A DNA stretch of 64,000 nt from Perognathus longimembris pacificus. Its lineage: Eukaryota > Chordata > Mammalia > Rodentia > Heteromyidae. Numbering within the stretch: position 1 is the first letter of the stretch; each line of letters starts with the position of its first letter. Position numbers and translations under genes: made by a program. The notes below the pieces were generated by a model that was given only the letters and a program-made list of their open reading frames with translations, had not been told where the DNA came from and made no database searches. The stretch is from NCBI RefSeq assembly GCF_023159225.1, contig NC_063167.1, forward strand, positions 14,945,360 through 15,009,359, written 5' to 3'. This document shows, in pieces, positions 1-12,000 of this stretch.

Positions 1-68
1 AAGAAAACATCGCTGGAATCCCTTCTGCTTTCCTAGAACTGAAGAAAGAAGAAATAAAACAGAGACAA
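1..68 (+). CDS. SRRM1: SRRM1 window exon 1 (end of PWI domain), 5' truncated by window
   Basis: After two bases that finish a Gln codon, the frame reads ENIAGIPSAFLELKK and ends at a Gln codon followed by donor GTAAAT at 69. This is the C-terminal end of the PWI fold, a nucleic-acid-binding helical domain, at about residues 113-135 of the human protein by memory. The exon begins outside the window. Confidence 0.96.
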
Positions 69-3000
69 GTAAATGATCTCTCTCTCCCCCTCACCCCCCC
101 CTCTCTCTTTCTCTGTCGGTTATGGGGCTTGAACTCAGGGCGTGGGCACTGTCCTTTAGCTTTTTTATTTTGGTCAAGGCTGGTGCTCTACCACTTGAGC
201 CACAGCACCACTTCTGGCTTTTTTGTGTGCATGTGATACCGAGGAATTGAACCTGAGGCTTTGTACATACTAGGCAAGCACTCTACCACTAGGCCATATT
301 CCTGGCCCAAACATTACATTTAAAATGTCCTTTTCTCAGTGTCCAGCAATTTGAGAGTTGTGTCTTTAATTTTTTTTTTTTTTTTGGCCAGTCCTGGGGC
401 TTGAACTCAGGGCCTAGGCTCTGTCTCTGAGCCTCTCTGTGCTCAAGGCTAGCGCTCTACCACTTGAGCTACAGAGCCACTTCCAGCTTTTTCTGTTTAT
501 GTGGTGCTGAGGAATCGAACCCAGGGCTTCATGCATGCTAGACAAGTACTCTACCGCTAGGCCACATTCCCAGCCCTGTCTTTAAATTGTTAACTACATA
601 AAAGCAAACACAAGTGCTCTCATAGACAATATTGCAAAAGGAATAGGTGATATAAAGTGATTTTTGTAAGAAACTGGAAAACAGGTACATATCTTTTAAA
701 AACAGATGTTAGTTTTCATCAAGTATTTCATTTTTATTGTTTTTGTTTTGTTGTTAGTTTGTGGGATATTTTGTTTTGGTGCCAGTAATAGGGATTGAAC
801 ATAGTGTCTGAGTTCTGTCCCTCAGCTTTTCTGCTCTTGCCTGGCAATGAACCACTTGAGCCACCAATCCACTTTTGCCTTTGTAGTGGTTAATTGGAAA
901 AAAAGAGTCTCACAGACTTTCCTGCCTGGTCTGACTTCAAACTGTAGTCCTTATATTTCCGTCTCCTGAGTAGCTAGTATTATAAGTATGAGCTACCAGT
1001 GCCCAACTATGATATTAATCTTAATGTGTATCCTTAATATGGATGAATAAAGAACAGTTTTGTTCAAAAACTGAAGCTAATGAACTGTGTTAAAAAAAAC
1101 AACAAACTTATAGAACTGGGAATGTGGCTTAGTGGAAGAGTGCTTGCCTATCATACATGGAGCTCTGGGTTCAATTCCTCAGCACCACATAAATAGAAAA
1201 GACCAGAGGTGGCACTGTGGCTCAAGATGCAGAGTGCTGGCCTTGAGCAAAAAAAAGCCAGGGGCAGTGCTCAGGCCCTGAATCCAAACTAAACCCTAGG
1301 ACTGGCAAAACAAAAACAAACATTTAGATGTGTAATCTTTAAAATAGTGTGTTTTTCTCAAACTTAGCTGCATATACTTTGGAAACTTAACTTTGCAGAT
1401 TGAACAGGAAAAATTGGCATCGATGAAAAAGCAAGATGAAGACAAAGATAAGAGGGATAAAGAAGAAAAGGAGAGCAGCAGAGAGAAAAGGGAGAGGTCT
1501 CGAAGCCCAAGAAGGTAATACAGTGGGTGCATACCTAACGTTTAATAGGTGCTTTAGGTCTTGAGGAATTTTCTGGTAGATCTAGTGGTGATTGAGGGGA
1601 TTTTTTCCATTGTACAGTTTTCATGGTTGAGCTATACCTTGACTCTGGACTAAAGAAATCCTGTATGTTATGGAACTCAGTAGCATACACTTATAACTCC
1701 AGCTATCTGGGAAATTGAAGGAGAATGCATTCAAGGCCAGCTTGTACAACATAGCAAGACTGCATCTCAAAAAATTTAAAAAAAATGTTTCATGTTTTGT
1801 TTGAGACTGATCATTTGATTAAAATGGTCATCTAAAATCTGGATAACTTATTCAGCTCCTAAATTTGAAAATGAAAGTCTAGACTTATTCCATATTGTTC
1901 TAGTTTAAATATAACATTTATTTTTTTACTGTATTCTGACTCATTCTTTCCATTTCTTTTTTATTAGAAATCTGTATTCAGTAGCCACTCATATAACTTA
2001 ACCTTATTCATATAACTTAACCTTATTCCCTGTTCTGCTTTTCTTAGATGGTTGTACTGAACCCAAACTTCAGATCATTTATTTGTTTTCTTCCTTCCAA
2101 TGAGACTAATGTTAGGTTCACATTTTTAAATCCACGACTCAGCTTCTACTGTACTCGTGGTTAAAGGTGAGAAATCCATTAGGTTTTTCATTTTTAGGGT
2201 TTTTCTTTGATAAATCGGCTGGAATAAGTAAAGGGAGGAGGTATTATTTTCTTTGCTCTTTTAGTTTCTTATAGTTTGTATATTTGATACTAAACCTTAC
2301 TTATGGAAGCAGTCCTTGAAAACTTAAGCATGAGCCACCATGACAACAGTGTAACTGTTGATCTAAGTCTGCTGTTTGCCTTCACTGTGAATAAGAAAAC
2401 AGTTCAAGTTAGGCACACTGTGATTACAAAGGAAGCAGGAGGGCTTTTCCTCTTTCAAAACTATCCAATGCAATTCTGGCATTTCTCTTGTGATGAGCAT
2501 TGTGCATTACCATTTTTCTGACATTCTTGGTCTCTGCCTAAATAACTGATGTGAGCTTATCTAAACACGGTGTTTTGTTAGGGTTGACTTAAGGAATACC
2601 ACTGTTTACTTCTAAAACATCGTCTTTTTTCTCTGAGAAGTTAGTTGGTCTTTGAATGAAGTTGGTGTGGGAATGATTAAGAACCTAAGGTTAGAATCCC
2701 AAGCCAGTATTTTCTCCTCCCTTTTAATTTTAAGACACATTTGAACAAGTTACCTGTCATTGGTTGGTCCTTTTAGTTTTCTCTTGGCCCTCTCCATATC
2801 AAGAAGATATTTTGTTTACATGTGGAATTTCTCAGATACAACAGTGGACAACTTAAAAGATCATGATGAATCTTTGCTGCTTCTTTTGGCCTTCTCCTTT
2901 GGTCCATATTGAAACACCTAAAAAAAATTGTTTTCATCCTAGACGCAAATCCAGATCTCCTTCCCCCAGAAGACGATCTTCCCCTGTCAGGAGAGAGAGA

Positions 3001-6000
3001 AAGCGCAGTCATTCTCGATCTCCCCGTCACAGAACCAAGAGCCGGAGTCCTTCCCCTGCTCCAGAAAAGAAGGAGAAAAGTCCAGAGCTTCCAGAACCTT
3101 CTTTGAAAATAAAAGAACCTTCGGTACAAGAGGCCACATCTACTAGGCAAGCACATAAAAATTTCTAAATCAGGGGCTGGGGATGTGGCCTAGTGGCAAG
3201 CGTGCTCGCCTCGTATACATGAAGCCCTGGGTTCAATTCCCCAGCATCCCATATATAGAAAATGGCCAGAAGTGGCGCTGTGGCTCAAGTGGCAGAGTGC
3301 TTAGCCATGAGTTCAAGGCCCAGGACTGGCAAAAAAAAAAAAATTTCTAAATCAGAATTTTTAGACTTGACTGTTACCTGCACTGGCCAGTGGGACGTTC
3401 TAGGTTCAGCCCCCATTACTACAAATACCTAATTGTTACAAATTACTTTTTATCTTGTTGAAATTATATAGGAGAGTATAATAAAAGCGCCCCAGGGCTG
3501 GGGATATGGCCTAGTGGCAAGAGTGCTTGCCTTGTATACATGAGGCCCTGGGTTCAATTCCCCAGCACCACATATACAGAAAATGGCCAGAAGTGGCGCT
3601 GTGGCTCAAGTGGCAGAGTGCTAGCCTTGAGCAAAGAGAAGCCAGGGACAGTGCTCAGGCCCTGAGTCCAAGGCCCAGGACTGGCCCCCCCCCAAAAAAA
3701 AAAAAAAAAAAAAGAAGAAAAGAAAAGTGCCCCAGCCCCAAAGGTGACTTTTGTCAGATTGTTTCAAAATAGTTTGATTTATTTTGCACATACTTTGCTC
3801 ATCTGTGTGGGGTTTTTGGTTGTTTTTTTTTTTTTTTTTTGATGTGCTAGGGATCAAACCCAGGACCTCAGCCTTATTCTAGGCAAGTACTGTACCACTG
3901 AACTATATCACCAGCCAACTTTGCGTTTTTCAAAACGTGTATGTGGAGGCTGGGAATGTGGCTTCGTAGTAGAGTGCTTGCCTATCGTGTGAAGCCCTGG
4001 GTTTGATTCCTTGGTATTACATAAACAGAAAAGGCCAGAAGTGGCTGTAGGGCTCGAGTGGGGTAGAGTGCTAGCCTTGAGCAAAAGAAGCTCAGGGGGG
4101 CTGGGAATATGGTCTAGTGGCAAGAGTGCTTGCCTCGTATACATGAAGCCCTGGGTTTGATTCCCCAGCACCACATATATAGAAAACGGCCAGAAGTGGC
4201 GCTGTGGCTCAAGTGGTAGAGTTGAGCAAAAAGAAACCAGGGACAGTGCTCAGGCCCTGAGTCCAAGGCCCAGAACTGGCAAAAAAAGAAGAAGCTCAGG
4301 GATGGTGCCCAGGCCCTGAGTTCAAGCCCTAGGAAGAAAAATAACTTTTTTTTTTTTTTTGGACAGTGACATCCTAAAAGCTCCCAAGCCTGAACCTGTA
4401 CCAGAACCTAAAGAACCTTCTCCAGAAAAAAATTCCAAAAAAGAAAAGGAAAAGGAAAAGACCCGACAAAGATCTCGGTCACGTTCCAAATCAAGATCCC
4501 GTACACGTTCTCGCTCACCTTCTCATACTCGACCAAGACGGCGCCATAGATCCCGATCAAGGTGGGTCATGGCCTTAAGATCATTATAGGTTTGGGCTGT
4601 ATTGCTGTCTTCCGTAATTACATAATTTCAAATTTGTGGGAAATCTTTAATAGAAATGTTATTCTTGGGATTTACATAGAGAACTTGAGAACACTTCTGT
4701 GCACCATATAAAATCTCTACATAAACTGGTTACTGGTGGATCACACCCTGTAATCCGCGCTACTCAGGAGGCTGAGATCTTAATATCACCTATTGAAGCC
4801 AGCCAGGGGCAGCAGTCTATATATATACTCTTACTTTCATTTAACTCCCAAAAGCAAGAAGTGGAGCTGTGGCTCAAGTGGTAGAGCACTAACCTTGGCA
4901 CTAAAAAAGCTCAGAGACAGTGCTAGGCTCTGAGTTCAAGCTCCATGACAGGCACTAAGAAATTTTCTTACATAGAAATCTTACATATTGAAAGATTTGA
5001 CTCTTGACATTTTCCAAATATAGCCACTGAAAAAAAAATCTCTGTCAAGAATTCTTTGCCCCTTACTTACTCAGGGCCCAATTTTGTTTTGGCAGATCAT
5101 ACTCACCTAGAAGGCGACCCAGCCCTAGGAGACGGCCTTCCCCTCGAAGAAGAACCCCACCAAGACGAATGCCGCCTCCGCCAAGGCACAGGAGGAGTAG
5201 GTCTCCAGGGAGACGGTGAGACCTGTTGGTTTGTTTTAAATTTATTTAAAAGTGTCAGGTGTTTGGTACAACTTTAGAATAATCTTTATTTGGGGATAAT
5301 TTTAGGATAATCTAATCTTTAGTGTATCAAAATATTTTATGAATTACTATAGAAAATACCTTCTGGTTAAGTGAGATAAGAGTTTCATTTCATGGACTTT
5401 TCTGCCTGGTTTGGCATCAAACTGATCCTCAGATCTCACCCTATTGAGTAGCTAGGATTGTAGGCATGACTCACCAGTTAATGGCCTGTTTGGCTTTCAA
5501 CTTACCACTGGCTTCTGAAAAGTAGCGGGCTACACGATGGGTATGGTGCTTTTACCAGCTTTTAAATAATCCATTTGCTGTTACAATGTTTTTTGTTTGT
5601 TTTTGCCAGTCCTGGGCCTTGTACTCAGGGCCTGGGCACTGTTTCTGAGCTTCTTTTGCTCAAATCTAGCACTCTACCACTTCAGTCACAGCTCCACTTC
5701 TGGATTTTTCTGTGTATGTGGTACTGAGGGATGGAACCCACAGCTTCATGTATGCTAGGCAAGTACTCTTACCACTAAGCCTCATTCCCATCCCTGTGTT
5801 ACAATGATTTTTTTTTCTTTTCTTTTTTGTTTTTTCAACTTTTTTTTAAATTTTTTGTTTTTCTGACAATAAATAAGAAAAAAATTTAAAAATATTTTTG
5901 TTGCCAGTCCTGGGGCGTGGACTCAGGGCCTGAGTACTGTCCCTGGCTTCTTTTTGTTCAAGGCTATCACTTTACCTCTTGAGCCATAGCACCACTTCCG

Positions 6001-9000
6001 GCTTTTTTCTACATATGTGGTGCTGAGGAATCAGACCCAGGGCTTCATGTTTACAAGGCAAACACTTTACCACTGGGCCATATTCCCATCCCAATGATTT
6101 TTTTCATAGTGGAAGTCATAGCAGTTTCTAAGGAAAGGAATATACTTTCAGTAGACTGGGTTGTCTGTAAGGAGAGTTTTTTAACTTTTGTTTTAACGTA
6201 GCCTTGTTTCATAAGTAGTGAAAGTTTATTATATATAATTAAACATAAATGACATTGTTGAAAGTTCCTCATGATCCTGTTTCCTAGATATAACTGTTAC
6301 TTGTATGCTGTATGTTTTGTCTGTATGCCAGTACTAGGGCTTGAACTCAGCACCAGGAGCTTATTTGTTTTAGCTTACAGCTGGCGCCCTACCACATGGG
6401 TATCACATCTCAACTTCTGGCTTTTTGTCAGTTAATTGGAGATACTTTTTCAGGATTTCAGCCTTCTGAGTAGCTAGGATTAATTATAGGCCTAAGCCAC
6501 TGCTGCCTGGTTTATATGCTTTTTTTTTTTTTTTAAAGACAAGCAAAAAATCTAACACTACCCATAGCAGTTCTTTTTAAATATTGCTAAAAATACTTAA
6601 GTTGAGCATAAGGTAAAATTAGAATTTTGGATATATAGCTATTATAGCATAAAGATTTTTTTTTTAATTTTATTTATTTATTTTTTTTTTGCCAGTCCTG
6701 GGCCTTGGACTCAGGGCTTGAGCACTGCCCCTGGCTTCTTTTTGCTTAAGCTTAGCACTCTGCCATTTGAGCTACAGCACCACTTCTGGCCATTTTCTAT
6801 ATATGTGGTGCTGGGGTATTGAACCCAGGACTTCTTGTATACACCCTTATGCTTATGAACTCTATAAATATTAACAATAAGGGGTTGTGAATGTGGCCTA
6901 GTGGTAAAGTGCTTGCCTCGTATACAGTTCCTCAGCACCACATATATAGAAAAAAGCCAGAAGTAGTGCTGTGGCTCAAGAGGTAGAGTGCTAGCATTGA
7001 GCGAAAAAAGCCAGGGACAGTGCTCAGGCCCTGAGTCCAAGCCCCAGGACTGGCAAAAACACAAAACAAAGCCAAAATATTAACAAAATAATTAGTTCCA
7101 GGTTGGGTGATATGTACATTTCTTTCCTTTTGCTTAGTGTAATCTGTTCCTTCTTTTCTCTCATTAGAACACTAGTCTTGAATGAAAAACCTCAAGAACG
7201 GTGCCCAGGCCCCTGAGTTCAAGCCCTACAACCAACCAAAAAAAAAAAAAAAAAGTTTCACAGTTTACTGAATGAAAAGTATTTTGCTTTCCAAATTTTA
7301 TATACAAACCCTATAAAATGCTGGTATTGTTCCTAAGGAAGAGGAAGTGATTACTGGATTATAGCACTCAATCTGATAAGTGACACAACTCAAAAAGAAG
7401 CATTTATCAGAATAAGTTATTTAGTCTCAGTAGTAGATATTTGCTGTCCTAGGTTAGGTTTTTTTTTTTCTTTCTTCCTCTGCCTCTTTCTGACTCATTT
7501 ATGGATTTAGCATCATAAACTCAAAAGGGGTAAAGCAACTGTAAACTATATATGCTTTAAGGTATTTCTTAGTGAGTATATTTTATTCTACAGAAGGAGG
7601 CGTTCATCAGCATCCTTGTCTGGGAGTAGCTCATCGTCTTCATCATCTCGTTCACGATCACCACCAAAGAAGCCTCCCAAGAGAACATCCAGCCCTCCTC
7701 GAAAAACTCGCAGGTTATCTCCTTCTGCAAGTCCTCCAAGGCGAAGGCACAGGCCATCACCCCCAGCATCTCCACCGCCAAAAACGCGTCATTCCCCGAC
7801 ACCTCAGCAGTCAAACCGTACAAGAAAAAGTCGTGTTTCTGTGTCTCCAGGGAGAACTTCAGGTAAAGGTAAAAGTTCTCTCTTTTCACTACAGTGCATG
7901 TAATCTTTTGGTCCCTTCAAAGATATATGGGAGCCAGGTACCAGTGGCTTATGCTATTCAGGAGGCTGAGATCTGAGGATCTCAGTTCAAAGCCCCAGCC
8001 CAAATTAACCACCAGAAAACCGGAAATGGCACTGTGGCTCAAGTGATAGAGCACGTAGCCTTGAGCTGAAGAGCTCAGGGACAGCACCAAGGCCCAGAGT
8101 TCAAGCCTCACAACAGACCAAAAAAAATGTGAATCTATATAGGTTTACCTTTCCTTTTGGATTTCTTTTTTTTTTTTTTTTTTTTTTTTGCCAGTCCTGG
8201 GGCTTGGACTCAGGACCTGAGCACTGTGTCCCTGGCTTCTTCTTGCTCAAGGCTAGCACTCTGCCGCTTGAGCCACAGTGCCACTTCTGGCCATTTTCTG
8301 TATATGTGGTGCTGGGGAATTGAACCCAGGGCCTCATGTATACAAGGCAAGCACTCTTGCCACTAGGCCATATCCCCAGCCCCCCTTTTGGATTTCTTGA
8401 AAAGGAATGTACAGGTAAAAGCTGCTTTTAGTGGTACCCAGTGGCATTGGCCAGATAGAGAAATAAATCCTCATGATAATGTAATGTGTTATTCTGAAAC
8501 CAACTGGTCACTTTCTCTGAAGATTATTTAATTGATGTTAATATGTTCTGTTTCTTTTTGGCCACACATTATTGTCCTAAAGGAAGGACATAGTGTACTC
8601 TTCAAATCTGGTTTATTTACTTATTTATTACATTAGGCTTTAGGGCAAGTTCTCCTGACTTAGGTCCTTTATTCTGCACATTGATTTCTGAGATATTTAT
8701 GATCTGTAGTCTTGCTGTGCAAGTAGAATGCTGTGTTTGTGGAGACTGCATGTAGTCAATTGGGTATTGTTCTCATAGTGCTAAGTCCACTTGAAGGAAA
8801 AGTAGAATCCTGAAGGCTCCATTTACATAGTGTCTTGGTGCTTAGAAGTAGAGTGATACAGCCTTGAAGGTGAGTCATAGGAGATGGAGAACTGAAAAAG
8901 CTGCTATAACAATCTGTAACCATATACTGAAATCCCATTGAAAAATCTCAGGTTAGAAACAACTATGGAAATGAGAAAACTTGTCCTTGTATATATATTT

Positions 9001-12000
9001 TTTTTTTACCAGTCCTGGCCCTTGAACTCAGGGCCTGAGCACTGTCCCTGGCTTCTTTTTGCTCAAGGCTAGCACTCTGCCACTTGAGCCACAGCGCCAC
9101 TTCTGGCCGTTTTCTGTATATGTGGTGCTGGGGAATTGAACCCAGGGCCTCGTGTATACGAGGCAAGCTCTCTTGCCATTGGGCCATATCCCCAGCCCGT
9201 CCTTGTATATTTTAATGAGCTCCATGATACCACAATTTCTAATTGGCCACACTCACCATCTAGAAAGGAAAATTTTACTGTGTTGTGTATGTGTGTGGTG
9301 CCGTGTGGCCATATGCATGTGTACATGCACATATACCAATACCAGGGATTGAACTCAGACCCCAGGTGTTTGAGCTTTTTCACTCAAAGCTAGCACTCTA
9401 CCACTTGAGTCAGGCCCTGGTTAAACTCCCAGGTGCAGCACCAAAAAGAAAACGTCATTTTTAAAAATCCCCCCATATCACAAACAATAGCTTTCTACCT
9501 AATGCAGTAAAGAGAGCATGAAGTAACTAATGGTCTTTTCCCACCTGAATGGAGTACTATGGCAATGATCTTTTGTGAATTTGCTGCACTACACGAATTG
9601 TTACATCACATCCTCTCCATACTTTGGCCCATTTTACAAGAGAAACCTGAGGTGCCCATTTAAACCTGCATCGCGAGTAAAACTTCATCACAGCAATTTA
9701 GAATAAGAATTCACAACGCGAGTAAAACTTTATCACAGCAATTTAGAATAAGAATTCACAATTATGCTCGTGTGTGTGTATGTGTACGCTGCCCAGTGTG
9801 ACTGTGGGATTTAGATAAGCCCAGTCTCAGAACCAACAAGGAACTCAACTAATCTCTTCCACTATGACTTACTTCTCTGCTTATGCACATCTTCATGGTG
9901 TATTTGTCTACTAAAATCATAAGCCAAAATATAAAAGGTGTTTTATTACACTCTTAAAAAAGTAATAAGCTGGATATGGTGTCTCACACCTATAATCCTA
10001 GCTACTTTGGAGGCAGAGATCTGAGGATCAAGATTCAAAGCTAGTCTGGGCAGGAATGTCTGAGAGACTTAACCACTAAAAAGGAGGAGGCGGAGGAATG
10101 ACTCAAGTGGTAGGATGCTAGCTAGCTTTGAGTGAAAAAGCCCAGACAACACCTGGGGTCTGAGTTCAGTCCCTAGTATTGGTATATGTGCATGCACACA
10201 TGCATATGGCCACATGGCACCACACACACACACAGTAAAGTACAAGTGTACCTGGTCAACACCTGTATTTGTACTGACAAAGGAAATGTATTGTGTGGTC
10301 CTTTTTATTGTATCTAAACAACTTTTCTACTTTTCAGTGACAAAACATAAAGGTACTGAAAAAAGAGAGTCGCCTTCACCAGCACCAAAGCCTAGAAAAG
10401 TAGAGTTGTCTGAATCAGGTAAGTTTTTAATGGGAAGAAATATGTGCTATGGGGGCTGGGAATATGGCCTAGTGGCAAGAGTGCTTGACTCATATACATG
10501 AGGCCCTGGGTTCGATTCCCCAGCACCACATGTACAGAAAAAGGCCAGAAGTGGCGCTGTGGCTCAAGTGAAAGAGCGCTAGCCTTGAGCAAAAAGAAGC
10601 CAGGGACAGTGCTCAGGCCCTGAGTCCAAGCCCCAGGACTAGCCAAAAAAAAAAAAAAAGAAGCAGCCAGGGACAGTGCTCAGGCCCTTTCAAGGCCCAG
10701 AACTGGCAAAAAAGAAAGAAAGAAATATGTGCTATGTAGTACTAAAGAAAAGAGAATTTTCACTAGATGTTTCTTTGTGTGTGTGTGTGTGTGTGTGTGT
10801 TTTTGTGGTTACTTTGTTGTGGTGGTTTAGGTTTGTTTGTTAGGTTGGTTTTTGGTTGGTGGTACTGGGGCTTGAGCCTTCTGTACTTTTCTACTTTTTT
10901 ATTCCAAAAATGGTACTCTACCACTTGAGCCACACTTCTACTTCCAGCCTTTCTCTGGTTAGTTGGAGAGAAGAGTCAGAGTCTCAATTTGTGTCTACAC
11001 TGGCTTTAGTCCATGATCCTTAGATCAGCGCCTGACTTAACATTGTGCTTGTTATGAGTACATATAATAAATGCTATTACTTGACCCAAACTGATAAAGG
11101 TTTAAGAGACTATTTTTTGCCTATAATCCTATCGACTCAGGAGGCTGAAGATTTGAGGATCACAGTTCAGAAAAGTCTGTGAGACTCTTATTTCCAATTA
11201 ACCACTAAAAACCTGGACCTGGAGGTGTGGCTCAAGTGGCAGAGTACTAACATTGAGCCTAGGCTTCACATCCCAGGACTGGCAACACCCCCCCCCAAAA
11301 AAAAAAAAAAAAAGACTTCTATTCACACATGTCAAATTACCTGTGTGCATAACTAAAGAAACACTTTCTAAATGCATCCATCTTTCAGAAGAAGATAAAG
11401 GTGGCAAGATGGCTGCAGCCGACTCTGTACAGCAGAGGCGCCAATACAGACGACAGAACCAGCAGTCTTCATCTGGTATGAATACCTATTAAACCTCTTC
11501 TGTCTGCATATCTAAAAAATACTGTACTTAGCCAGTTGGGATGATGCAACCTTTGTGATCCCAGCACTTAGGAGATTGAGTTAGGAAGATCTTGAATTTG
11601 ACTCCAGTCTGTGCTACCTAGTATAGTAAGATCCTGTCTCAAAAGTGAGTCTAGCTTAGTGGTAGAGCATGTTCTTAGTATGTGCATGGCCTGATTCAAT
11701 TCCTAACACCAGTTGGGGGAAGATAAACAGTTTAGAACATTGGAATAGTATGATTCATTAGTCCCTCCAGTCTTCTCCACCAGAGGGTTTTTTGGTGGCA
11801 CTAGTTGGAATTCTGTTCCTTGTACTTGCTAGGCAGGTGCTTTGCCACTTGAACTATACTTCTAATTTTTTCAGGTTGATTGGAGATTGAGAACTTTTCT
11901 GTCTGGGCAGGCTTTGAGCCATGAGTTCTTCTGAACTCAGCCTCCAATGTACTAGTGAGCCACCAGTATCTGGAAAGGCAGGCACTTTTAACAATAGGCC

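Noticed and set aside
2303..2521. 72-codon frame in a SRRM1 intron as an extra or poison exon
   Set aside because: No convincing acceptor/donor pair and no resemblance to SRRM1; AT-rich intron sequence.
8129..8366. Recurring short frames such as those containing SWGLDSGPEHCPW or HEALGSIPQHHIYRK
   Set aside because: These are antisense or sense translations of IDL-Geo SINEs and recur at dozens of places.
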